The translations under genes and the position numbers were made by a program. A stretch of 64,000 nucleotides of DNA from Streptomyces sp. H27-H1 (lineage in GTDB: Bacteria > Actinomycetota > Actinomycetes > Streptomycetales > Streptomycetaceae), in the NCBI RefSeq assembly GCF_026627445.1, contig NZ_JAPNLJ010000040.1, positions 1 to 64,000 on the forward strand, given 5' to 3'. The notes beneath the pieces were generated by a model, which was not told where the DNA came from, did no database searches, and worked only from the letters and a program-made list of their open reading frames with translations. Below are positions 53,542-60,228 of this stretch, one piece after another. The first letter of the stretch is position 1; each line of letters begins with the position of its first letter.

Positions 53542-53590
53542 CGCGGGTCCGGCGGCGGACCGGGGCGCCCGCCGGGGCCGGACATGGGTT

Positions 53591-53620
53591 GCGGCGACAC
53601 CGTGCTGCTGGTGTCGCCGC
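53591..53620. terminator. Hairpin after the Fic-like gene / end of a possible RNA locus
   Basis: GCGGCGACACC (53591-53601) pairs perfectly with GGTGTCGCCGC (53610-53620), eight-base loop. It is 50 bases past the Fic-like stop and could end transcripts from either side. Confidence 0.7.
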
Positions 53621-53754
53621 TGGCATTTGCGCCCAGTTACCAAGCGTCCTCGATGTATGCCCATCAGGTCGGGAACTCTGCCCGTTACCTGGTGCGGCTG
53701 GCCCGTAATCGACGGGTCGACGTCGCGTGGGTGCTCGGCGCTCATGCTTCGGTC

Positions 53755-53895
53755 CGTGGGCCTTACTGCGTTTTAAAGATGATCCTCTCGGATGTTCTTT
53801 GGTCTCGCGGGCCGTTGATTCCTTTGTACTCCGCTTCGGAGTGGAGCGAAACCCCTGGCCGCATTTCTTTGCTTTACCGGCCTTTACGGGCCTAT
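53755..53895. ncRNA. Candidate 6S-like RNA locus
   Basis: Between the Fic-like and HAD genes is a 388-base interval whose right part (about 53755-53895) is clearly poorer in GC than any neighbouring stretch and has pairing ends (GGCC near 53759 and 53889), an ACTCCG-CTT-CGGAGT hairpin (53828-53842) and ATCC-TCTC-GGAT (53781-53792). No coding frame looks real. From memory, a 6S-like RNA (scr3559) is described at the matching place in S. coelicolor. Strand and exact ends cannot be set from sequence. Confidence 0.5.
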
Positions 53896-53929
53896 TGCGG
53901 AGGTACCGGACATTCGGCGTTCTCGCAGG

Positions 53930-54799
53930 TCAGCTGGATGCAGCGGCGGCCAGCGCACGCCGGCGGCTCGCGTACCAGACCAGTCCGGCGGTGGCAGCGG
54001 CGGCGCCCACCGCGGCGGCGGCGACCAGGGCGGGCCGCGCGGGCATCGACAGTCCCGGCAGCCGCTGCTTGAGCCGTACGGGCTTGTTGAACACCAGCAC
54101 CGGCCACTCCCGCGCCACTGCCTCCCGCCGCAGTGCCCGGTCGGGGTTGACCGCGTGCGGGTGTCCGACCGCCTCGAGCATCGGGATGTCGGTGACCGAG
54201 TCGCTGTACGCGTAGCAGCGCGCGAGGTCGTACCCCTCGGACTCCGCGAGTTCCCGTACGGCCTCGGCCTTCGTGGGTCCGTAGGCGTAGTACTCGATCT
54301 CGCCGGTGAAGCAGCCGTCCTCGCCCACCACCATCCGGGTGGCGACGACGCGGTCGGCGCCCAGCATCTCGCCGATGGGCTCGACGACTTCGGCGCCGGA
54401 GGTGGACACGATCACCACGTCGCGGCCCGCGGTGTGGTGGGCCTCGATGAGGGAGGCGGCCTCGTCGTAGATCAGCGGGTCGATGAGGTCGTGCAGGGTC
54501 TCGGCGACGATCTCCCGGACCTGCTGCACGTTCCACCCCTTGCAGAGGGCGGACAGGTACTCCCGCATCCGTTCCATCTGATCGTGGTCGGCGCCGCCGG
54601 CCAGATAGATGAACTGCGTGTAGGCGGTGCGCAGCACAGCCCTTCGGTTGATCAGGCCGCCCTGGTAGAAGGACTTGCTGAACGTCAGAGTGCTCGACTT
54701 CGCAATGACCGTCTTGTCCAGGTCGAAGAAGGCTGCGGTGCGAGGCAAGGAGTGCGGCAAGGGCTGGTTTTCCACGCCCCGAGCATAGGCGCCCACCAT
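53930..54799 (-). CDS. HAD-IB family phosphatase
   Basis: A 289-residue SerB/HAD-IB hydrolase: RTAAFFDLDKTVIAKSS (motif I, Asp nucleophile), DVVIVSTSGAEVVEPIGEML (motif II), and CYAYSDSVTDIPMLEAVGHPHAVNPD (lysine motif region and motif IV). The C-terminus has one membrane helix (ALVAAAAVGAAAATAGLVWY) followed by RRR. ATG 54799 matches the usual start; GTG 54772 is an alternative. Homologues next to ssd are named morphological differentiation-associated proteins. Confidence 0.9.
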   Translation of the reverse strand: MVGAYARGVENQPLPHSLPRTAAFFDLDKTVIAKSSTLTFSKSFYQGGLINRRAVLRTAYTQFIYLAGGADHDQMERMREYLSALCKGWNVQQVREIVAETLHDLIDPLIYDEAASLIEAHHTAGRDVVIVSTSGAEVVEPIGEMLGADRVVATRMVVGEDGCFTGEIEYYAYGPTKAEAVRELAESEGYDLARCYAYSDSVTDIPMLEAVGHPHAVNPDRALRREAVAREWPVLVFNKPVRLKQRLPGLSMPARPALVAAAAVGAAAATAGLVWYASRRRALAAAASS

Positions 54800-55251
54800 T
54801 CGGCGTAAAGTCCGGCGCGTGGGTTTGCTTGAGAAGCCTCTCGGGTACACCATGGAAGTCACGGATCGTTCGCGACCGTGCTAACCCGGTCTGGCTCCTC
54901 CCCCCCCGAGTCGGACCGTGGGGACGACCCCCGCTCTCCCCCCCGGCGGGGGTCGTCGCATGTCCGGACGCGGTTTGCGTCCCCGCTTTCGACCCTGAGT
55001 GATCATTCCTCGGGTCTCCTCCCCTTCCGGGGGCCCGCACGGCGAAGGCCCTCACCCTCCCGAACTCGTCACGGTGTGTAGTCGTTCCGGCGCGCACCGG
55101 AACTCACCTGTTGGGGTGAGCGAGTTATTCACAACGGGCAGGCTGTCCACGGTTTTCGAGCAAGATCCACTTCTTTTTCCCGATCCCGTCACGGTGATTC
55201 CGGCCGCGAAGTCCGCGGCGCTGGATTTGCGGTGAGAAGGAGGCGGAGATC
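54800..55251. promoter_or_regulatory. HAD / ssd divergent upstream region
   Basis: A 452-base noncoding interval. It contains a long hairpin (54923-54957), runs of C and G near 54900-54950, and a pyrimidine-rich leader before ssd with AGAAGGAGGCGG as ribosome binding site (55234-55247). TTGTGAATAACTCG-like AT-rich sequence near 55125-55135 (minus strand) may be promoter sequence. No gene is supported. Confidence 0.5.
54923..54957. terminator. Strong hairpin inside a divergent promoter region
   Basis: GACGACCCCCGC (54923-54934) pairs perfectly with GCGGGGGTCGTC (54946-54957), 11-base C-rich loop. Since both flanking genes point away, it does not terminate either; it could be an attenuator in a leader or the end of a small transcript. 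Confidence 0.6.
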
Positions 55252-56481
55252 GTGGCTGGATCGAAGTCGTGTGAAGTCCGGGATCTCGTGGTGGCGGGCG
55301 GGGACGGGCTGAATCCCGGTGCCGGTAGGCCTGTTGCCGCCGGCGGGCGACCACTGATCATCACCGAGGACCCCCTGCTGCTCGACGACCTGCTGCGGCT
55401 GTGCGCCGCCGCCGGGGCCGAGCCGCATGTGCACCATGCGGTGCCCGAGCAAAGCGTCGCCGGTGGTGACGGCAGCGGTGACGGCAGCGGCGCGGGCGCC
55501 GGGCGTGGCGCGGATGTCGCGGGTGTCGCGGGTGTCGGCTGGGAGTCGGCTCCCCTCGTCCTGGTCGGCGACGACGCCGCCCGGCGGGTGCGCGGCGCAC
55601 CCCGGCGGGACGGGGTCTTCCTCGTCGGCCGGGATCTGGACGACCCCCGGGTATGGCAGCGGGCGGTGGAGATCGGCGCCGAGGAGGTGCTGACCCTCCC
55701 CGACGCCGAGGGCCGGCTCGTCGACCGGATCGCCGACGTGGTGGAGGGGGCAGGGCGGCCCGCCCTCACCGTCGGGGTCATCGGGGGCAGTGGCGGAGCC
55801 GGAGCCTCCACCCTCGCCTGCGCCCTGGCCCTGCGGGCCGCCCGGGCCGGAGAGCGGACCATCCTCATCGACGGCGACCCCCTCGGCGGCGGAATCGACG
55901 TCCTCCTCGGAGGCGAAGGCGCCGATGGGCTGCGCTGGCCCGACTTCGCCGGCTCGCGCGGCCGGGTCGGCGCCGGAGCCCTGGCGGAATCCCTGCCCGA
56001 GCTGCACGCCCTGCGGGTGCTCAGCTGGGACCGCGGGGACCGGGTGGTGGTGCCGCCCGCCGCGATGCGCTCGGTGCTGGCGGCAGCGCGACGCCGGGGC
56101 GGGGTCGTCGTGGTCGACCTCCCGCGCCGGGTCGACGAAGCCGTGGCCGAGGTGCTCGCGCAGCTGGACCTGGTGCTGATGGTGGTGCGGGGAGAGCTGC
56201 GGGCGGTGGCCGCGGCAGGCCGGGTGGCCGCCGGAGTCCGCATGGTGGCCCGCGACGTCCGCGTGGTCGTACGGGGCCGGGTACCCGGCGGACTCGACGC
56301 GGAAGCGGTCGCAGGGCTGCTGGGGGTGCCGCTGGCCGGCGAAGTGCCGGTCGAGGTGGGGCTTCCGGGACGGGTGGCCGAGGGCGAGCCCCCGGGATCG
56401 CACGGCCGGGGCGCCCTCGCGCGCTTCTGCGACGGCTTCTGGCAGCGCGCGCTCGGCTCCGCCCAGGGGGTGGCGGTATGA
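55252..56481 (+). CDS. ssd: Septum-site determining protein Ssd (CpaE-like ATPase)
   Basis: A 409-residue CpaE/MinD-like protein. The N-terminal half is a receiver-like domain (RPLIITEDPLLLDDLLRLCA; GADVAGVAGVGW linker), then an ATPase domain with GVIGGSGGAGASTLACALAL (deviant Walker A, the lysine replaced), IDGDPLGGGIDVLLGGEG and VVVDLPRR. It guides assembly of Tad/Flp-type pili or septum placement. GTG 55252, with AAGGAGGCGG upstream. Stop overlaps cpaF (ATGA). Confidence 0.92.
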   Translation: MAGSKSCEVRDLVVAGGDGLNPGAGRPVAAGGRPLIITEDPLLLDDLLRLCAAAGAEPHVHHAVPEQSVAGGDGSGDGSGAGAGRGADVAGVAGVGWESAPLVLVGDDAARRVRGAPRRDGVFLVGRDLDDPRVWQRAVEIGAEEVLTLPDAEGRLVDRIADVVEGAGRPALTVGVIGGSGGAGASTLACALALRAARAGERTILIDGDPLGGGIDVLLGGEGADGLRWPDFAGSRGRVGAGALAESLPELHALRVLSWDRGDRVVVPPAAMRSVLAAARRRGGVVVVDLPRRVDEAVAEVLAQLDLVLMVVRGELRAVAAAGRVAAGVRMVARDVRVVVRGRVPGGLDAEAVAGLLGVPLAGEVPVEVGLPGRVAEGEPPGSHGRGALARFCDGFWQRALGSAQGVAV

Positions 56482-57077
56482 GCGCCGTACTCCTCGACGC
56501 GGTGCGCCAGCGGCTCGCCGAGAGCGGGGCGGAGCCCACCCCGGCACGGGTGGCGGCGGCCCTGCGGGCCCAGGGCCGACTGCTGGGCGACGCGGAAGTG
56601 CTCGGTGTCGCCGCCGAATTGAGGTCCGAACTGGTCGGCGCGGGCCCGCTGGAGGCACTGCTCGCCGACCCCGAGGTCACCGACGTCCTGGTGGCCGCCC
56701 CCGACCGGGTGTGGGTGGACCGCGGCGGCGGGCTGGAGCTGACCGGGGTGACCTTCGCGGACGCCGCCGCCGTGCGCAGGCTCGCCCAGCGGCTCGCCGC
56801 CGTCGCCGGACGCCGTCTCGACGACGCCCGGCCCTGGGTGGACGCCCGGATGCCCGACGGCGCCCGGTTGCACGCCGTACTGCCTCCGGTGGCCGTCGGA
56901 TCGGCGTGCCTGTCCCTGCGGGTGGTGCGGCCGCGCGCCTTCACGCTGGAGGAGCTGGTGGCCGCGGGGACGCTGCCGCCCGGCGGGCAGCGGCTGCTGC
57001 GGGACATGGTCGAGGCCCGGCTGTCCTTCCTGGTCTCGGGCGGGACGGGTACCGGAAACCCGAAACTCATACTATGA
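56478..57077 (+). pseudogene. cpaF: CpaF/TadA secretion ATPase, truncated by prophage insertion
   Basis: The first 193 codons are a normal CpaF N-terminus: LVGAGPLEALLADPEVTDVL, PWVDARMPDGARLHAVLPPV, LVSGGTGTG. At the Walker A motif, where GKTTLL is expected, the sequence becomes N-P-K-L-I-L-stop. CpaF is usually about 440 residues and needs Walker A for ATP-driven pilus assembly, so this 199-residue fragment cannot work. The rest of the gene should lie beyond the right end of the prophage, outside the window. Confidence 0.9.
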
Positions 57078-57080
57078 CGC
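57045..57080. other. Prophage attachment junction (attL) inside cpaF
   Basis: Host sequence is recognisable through GGCGGGACGGGTACCGGAAA (Walker A codons, about 57040-57059) and phage-type sequence begins by about 57060 (CCCGAAACTCATACTATGA). The crossover therefore lies within roughly 57045-57062. The exact core needs the right junction, which is outside. Confidence 0.7.
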
Positions 57081-57113
57081 CTCAAGCTAGGAGTTGCGGA
57101 GCGTAGTCAGGGA

Positions 57114-57147
57114 AGAGCCCGGGCGGATGGGATTCCGCCCGGGCTCT
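57114..57147. terminator. Terminator at the prophage edge
   Basis: AGAGCCCGGGCGG (57114-57126) pairs perfectly with CCGCCCGGGCTCT (57135-57147), eight-base loop, then TTTG on the plus strand. It insulates the cpaF remnant from the prophage. Confidence 0.85.
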
Positions 57148-57197
57148 TTGCTCCGCTTAGCGATCGGCGTACCGCTCTCGGACCTGGTCAGGGAGTA

Positions 57198-57230
57198 GCC
57201 CCGGCCAGCGGGGGGATTGCTGGCCGGGGC
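57198..57230 (-). terminator. Terminator of the minus-strand prophage operon
   Basis: GCCCCGGCCAGC (57198-57209) pairs perfectly with GCTGGCCGGGGC (57219-57230), nine-base loop, ten bases past the stop of the 45-residue gene. Confidence 0.85.
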
Positions 57231-57239
57231 GGTCTTGCG

Positions 57240-57377
57240 TCAGCTCTCGTCAGGCTCCGCCACGATGAACCCGCGAACGGGCCGCGGAGGACCTTGCCGG
57301 TCCGGGGTCTGCCCGGCCTGGATAGCGCGCAGGTCCTCGACGACGTCGGCGTACCGGGGGTCTGTCCATTCGGTCAT
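57240..57377 (-). CDS. Small prophage protein (45 residues)
   Basis: An open frame from ATG 57377 to TGA 57240 encodes 45 residues (MTEWTDPRYADVVEDLRAIQ at the start, RGFIVAEPDES at the end). It begins 13 bases after the preceding gene's stop and ends just before a terminator, which supports it as the last gene of the operon. The ribosome binding site is weak. Function unknown. Confidence 0.6.
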   Translation of the reverse strand: MTEWTDPRYADVVEDLRAIQAGQTPDRQGPPRPVRGFIVAEPDES

Positions 57378-57390
57378 GGCGGAAGCCTAC

Positions 57391-57933
57391 TCAGCCCTTG
57401 GGCTTGGGGATGATGACGATCGGGCCGTCGGGCTGGGAGTGCTGGCAGGACGCGGCGACGGTGACGAGGGAGTCCTCCGGCCCGCGCCACAGATCCGCGT
57501 CCACGGTGTAGCCCGCGGCCTCGATCGCTGCGACGGTCCGCTCGACTGAGCCGTGGTCGCGGTTGCCGGGGTCGGGCCGCTCCGGCACGTGGTGGATGAA
57601 GCCGCCGAGACGAGCGCACAGAGCCTGGTACAGGGCCGTGTGGAGGACGAGCGCATGCCAGCCCTCATCCACTACGCGCGAGGGCACCAGGCCCCGCTGT
57701 GTCCCGGCGGCGGTGGCGAGGAACGCCAGCGCGTCGACGACGATCCGGGCCGAGAGGCTCGCTTCCATGCCGGGGTTGTTGTCGAGGACCGTGTGCATCA
57801 CGCCGTTGAACTCGGCGTCACTGAGCAGGGCGCGGGGGCTGCGCACTGCGGTCGCCGTGCTGCCGGTGGGCTGGTACGGCTCGGCCGGCTTGGAGAGGCA
57901 GGGCGGCGGCGGCTTCTGCGAGGAACAGCTCAT
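57391..57933 (-). CDS. Glycine-rich-domain-like (DUF1399-type) protein
   Basis: A 180-residue protein whose central VDEGWHALVLHTALYQALC and LGGFIHHVPERP resemble the W-H-x-H and HH-motif core of GRDP-like (DUF1399) proteins, common in Streptomyces accessory regions. There is no membrane segment; the C-terminal part is a separate small domain (AAIEAAGYTVDADLWRG, PDGPIVIIPKPKG). AAGGAGA precedes ATG 57933. Function unknown. Confidence 0.72.
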   Translation of the reverse strand: MSCSSQKPPPPCLSKPAEPYQPTGSTATAVRSPRALLSDAEFNGVMHTVLDNNPGMEASLSARIVVDALAFLATAAGTQRGLVPSRVVDEGWHALVLHTALYQALCARLGGFIHHVPERPDPGNRDHGSVERTVAAIEAAGYTVDADLWRGPEDSLVTVAASCQHSQPDGPIVIIPKPKG

Positions 57934-57957
57934 GGAGTGTCTCCTTGAAGTTGCGGA

Positions 57958-58014
57958 TCAGCGGGTGCCGAGCACGATCAGGACGTAGGCGAGTTGGCGG
58001 GCGTACTCGTTCAC
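57958..58014 (-). CDS. Possible 18-residue coupled peptide
   Basis: GTG 58014 overlaps the previous gene's TGA (GTGA) and runs to TGA 57958, giving MNEYARQLAYVLIVLGTR. It fills the only gap in a tightly packed operon. The hydrophobic middle could be a membrane peptide or simply a chance reading frame. Evidence is only position and start overlap. Confidence 0.3.
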   Translation of the reverse strand: MNEYARQLAYVLIVLGTR

Positions 58015-58337
58015 CGGACGCCAGCCGGACGCTGCTCGGCGCGTGCCTCCGCCATCGTCCGGATGATGCGGGCGAGCCCGCGGGCGTGGTTCCAGTTCGC
58101 GTGATCGCTGTGGCCGAGGGGTCCCTTATCGAGGAAGTACGACCACTCGGCCAGAGCTGCGGTCGCGCGCTCGGTCCGTCGACCCTCGGCGTTCGCGGAC
58201 ACCAAAGCGTGCAGTTCCTGCCCCGCGGTGATGAGGTCATCAACGAGGTGCGCCACCCCCTCGGCGTCAGGTCGCTGGTCGTAGGGCCTCAGGGCCCGCT
58301 GTACGAGCTCGTCGATCCGGTGCGCCTCGGGCCTCAT
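58011..58337 (-). CDS. DUF6415-like protein
   Basis: A 108-residue helical protein (MRPEAHRIDELVQRALRPYD at the start; WNHARGLARIIRTMAEARAE near the end). The pattern, with a distal RGLARI helix, resembles DUF6415 proteins found beside XRE regulators in Streptomyces. AGGGAG precedes ATG 58337. It is divergent from the XRE gene, with about 118 bases between starts. Confidence 0.68.
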   Translation of the reverse strand: MRPEAHRIDELVQRALRPYDQRPDAEGVAHLVDDLITAGQELHALVSANAEGRRTERATAALAEWSYFLDKGPLGHSDHANWNHARGLARIIRTMAEARAEQRPAGVR

Positions 58338-58455
58338 GCCGTTGCTCCCTACCATCGTCAGCGGGTGGTGAGATGAGCCTAGGTATCCAGTTAGCGGGAG
58401 CGAAGTGACCCCGAGTACCGGTAGTTTGGGCCCGCATGCAGGCTGAGGAGGCTCT

Positions 58456-59568
58456 ATGGGCAACGCCGGCCGGACCGCCCTGACCAGCAGTCAGGGAAAC
58501 TCACAGCGCAGCCGAACCGGCATAGTGTCCGGCTACGTATTGCGCGTGATCCGCGAGCAGCTCGACCACACTCAGGACTCATTGGCTGAGGCCTTCAAGG
58601 TGTCCACGGACACGGTCGCGGGCTGGGAATCTGGGCGCCGACCACTAACGTCGCTAGCCGTGGGGCAGATGCTGGTGCACCGGCACCGCCTCATGCGCAT
58701 GGGCGTGAGCCCGGCCCTGCTCCTCGCCCTCGACAAGGCGTTAGAGGCGGACGTCCTCCTCGCCAGCGTCCTCAATGACGACGGGCCCTCGAGTGACAGC
58801 CCACTGGGTGCGTGGGTCATGCAGCGCGACCTTGTCGAGGTACTGGCCTGGCCACTGAACGGGGTCACTCCGGAGCCGATGCGTGGGCTGGACGTTCCGG
58901 CTCGGCCCCGTCGCGGTCCCGCGCCAACGAGGCCCGAGCTCACGCCAGATGACCGGCGTCGGTTCTTCCGGCGGATGCGGCGTACAGCCGAGGAGGCGCA
59001 CGGCGGCGACTTCCTCCTCCGACGCCAGGCCTTGTACCTCGCTGGGTACGACGATGCGCCCGACACCCCTGGATGGCTGAGCCAGCAGCAGCGCGCGGAG
59101 CGGCCGGGGGACTGGCTGACCCAGTGGCTCACAGCGCGCTCAGTCGCCGCTGTGGCGGCCCGGCAAGGTGACCGCGACCGCATGCAGCACTTCATCACCA
59201 CCACCCTGAACGATGACGACGCAGGCGAGGCAGCGAACCTGAACTACTGGGCGTACTGGATCGGCGAGAGCTCGCATCTCCAGCTCTCGGACGACTTCAT
59301 CGCAACCGCCGGCACATCAACCTGGCACGGGCACAAGCTGCTCAAGCACCTCGTCACCGGCCTCGCGCCGGATCGTGGTTTCTTCGAACTCAACATCCAC
59401 ACGCTCTGGGCCCTTCTCGCTGTACGTCCTGGACTCCTGCGCACCTCGTCTGCCGGACGCACCCTGCGAGACCGGTTACCAGTGCTGTTGGATGTCGCAG
59501 AGCCCTCGACGCGAGCGCGTCGAGAACTCGAAGGCATCCGATACGCGATCCGCCTCGCCGAGGCGTGA
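58456..59568 (+). CDS. XRE family transcriptional regulator with two TTA codons
   Basis: A 370-residue protein with a helix-turn-helix at about 33-70 (IREQLDHTQDSLAEAFKVST, VAGWESGRRPL), followed by a long helical region (TPR-like; RTAEEAHGGDFLLRRQALYL, LTQWLTARSVAAVAARQGDR). GGAGG lies five bases before ATG 58456. Codons 96 (58741) and 341 (59476) are TTA, so translation should depend on the bldA tRNA. Being divergent from the small-gene operon, it is the likely regulator of it. It is not a standard phage repressor in form. Confidence 0.82.
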   Translation: MGNAGRTALTSSQGNSQRSRTGIVSGYVLRVIREQLDHTQDSLAEAFKVSTDTVAGWESGRRPLTSLAVGQMLVHRHRLMRMGVSPALLLALDKALEADVLLASVLNDDGPSSDSPLGAWVMQRDLVEVLAWPLNGVTPEPMRGLDVPARPRRGPAPTRPELTPDDRRRFFRRMRRTAEEAHGGDFLLRRQALYLAGYDDAPDTPGWLSQQQRAERPGDWLTQWLTARSVAAVAARQGDRDRMQHFITTTLNDDDAGEAANLNYWAYWIGESSHLQLSDDFIATAGTSTWHGHKLLKHLVTGLAPDRGFFELNIHTLWALLAVRPGLLRTSSAGRTLRDRLPVLLDVAEPSTRARRELEGIRYAIRLAEA

Positions 59569-59580
59569 AGGAGAGACATA

Positions 59581-60159
59581 GTGGCTGATGACCTGTCCGC
59601 GGTCGCCCGATTCCTCTACGAGGCGGGCACGCTCAAGCAGGCCCGCCGCACGGGGTGGTGGATGGCGGGCGTCACGCAGCCGGAGAGCGTTGCCGAGCAC
59701 TCCTGGCGGACCTCTCTCATTGCGTCGATCATCGCGAAGCTCGAGGGTGCCGACCCCGCGCGGGCGGCGTTCCTTGCTGTGTGGCATGACACCCAGGAGA
59801 CCCGTACAGGGGACGTCAACTACCTCGGCAAGAAGTACTCGACCAGCGCGGATCCAGAGGCGGTGACTGCCGACCAGACTGCGGGCATGCCCGAGCTGCT
59901 GGCCTCGACGATCCGGGAGCTGGTCGCCGAGTACGAGGGTAAGGAGTCGGCGGAGGCTATCTGTGCGCGCGATGCGGACAAGCTGGAGTGCATGCTCCAA
60001 GGCATTGAGTACAAGGCTCAGGGCTATGAGGCAGCGCAGCGCTGGATCGAAAACAGCCGGGCCCGACTCACTACCGAGACCGGGCAGCGGCTCGCGGAGG
60101 AGCTGCTCGGGCAGGGCACGCTCGACTGGCTGCGGGCAGCTCTCGGCGAGAAGGGCTGA
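59581..60159 (+). CDS. HD-domain hydrolase, YfbR/HDDC2-like
   Basis: A 192-residue HD phosphohydrolase: ESVAEHSWRTSLIASIIAKL (first His), AVWHDTQETRTGDVNYLGKK (HD pair) and CARDADKLECMLQGIEYK (distal Asp). The arrangement is that of the YfbR/HDDC2 5'-deoxynucleotidase family. It starts at GTG 59581 with AAGGAGA, 12 bases after the XRE stop. Such a gene on a prophage could tune dNMP pools or give defence against other phages; the latter is speculation. Confidence 0.85.
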   Translation: MADDLSAVARFLYEAGTLKQARRTGWWMAGVTQPESVAEHSWRTSLIASIIAKLEGADPARAAFLAVWHDTQETRTGDVNYLGKKYSTSADPEAVTADQTAGMPELLASTIRELVAEYEGKESAEAICARDADKLECMLQGIEYKAQGYEAAQRWIENSRARLTTETGQRLAEELLGQGTLDWLRAALGEKG

Positions 60160-60175
60160 GCTCGGACGCACGAAA

Positions 60176-60215
60176 GCGCCCCCTCCCGCGGCCCGAAGGC
60201 TGCGAGAGGGGGCGC
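60176..60215. terminator. Bidirectional terminator
   Basis: GCGCCCCCTC (60176-60185) pairs with GAGGGGGCGC (60206-60215) and an inner CGCGGCC/GGCTGCG pairing extends it. It separates the HD gene from the convergent tail gene. Confidence 0.8.
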
Positions 60216-60228
60216 GGTGTGTGCCGGG

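Noticed and set aside
53584..54072. Plus-strand frames over the interval between the Fic-like and HAD genes
   Set aside because: No recognisable protein, no ribosome binding site and antisense overlap with the HAD gene; the structured low-GC sequence fits an RNA better.
57240..58337. Toxin-antitoxin pair among the small prophage genes
   Set aside because: No known toxin or antitoxin fold is visible; sizes alone are not enough.
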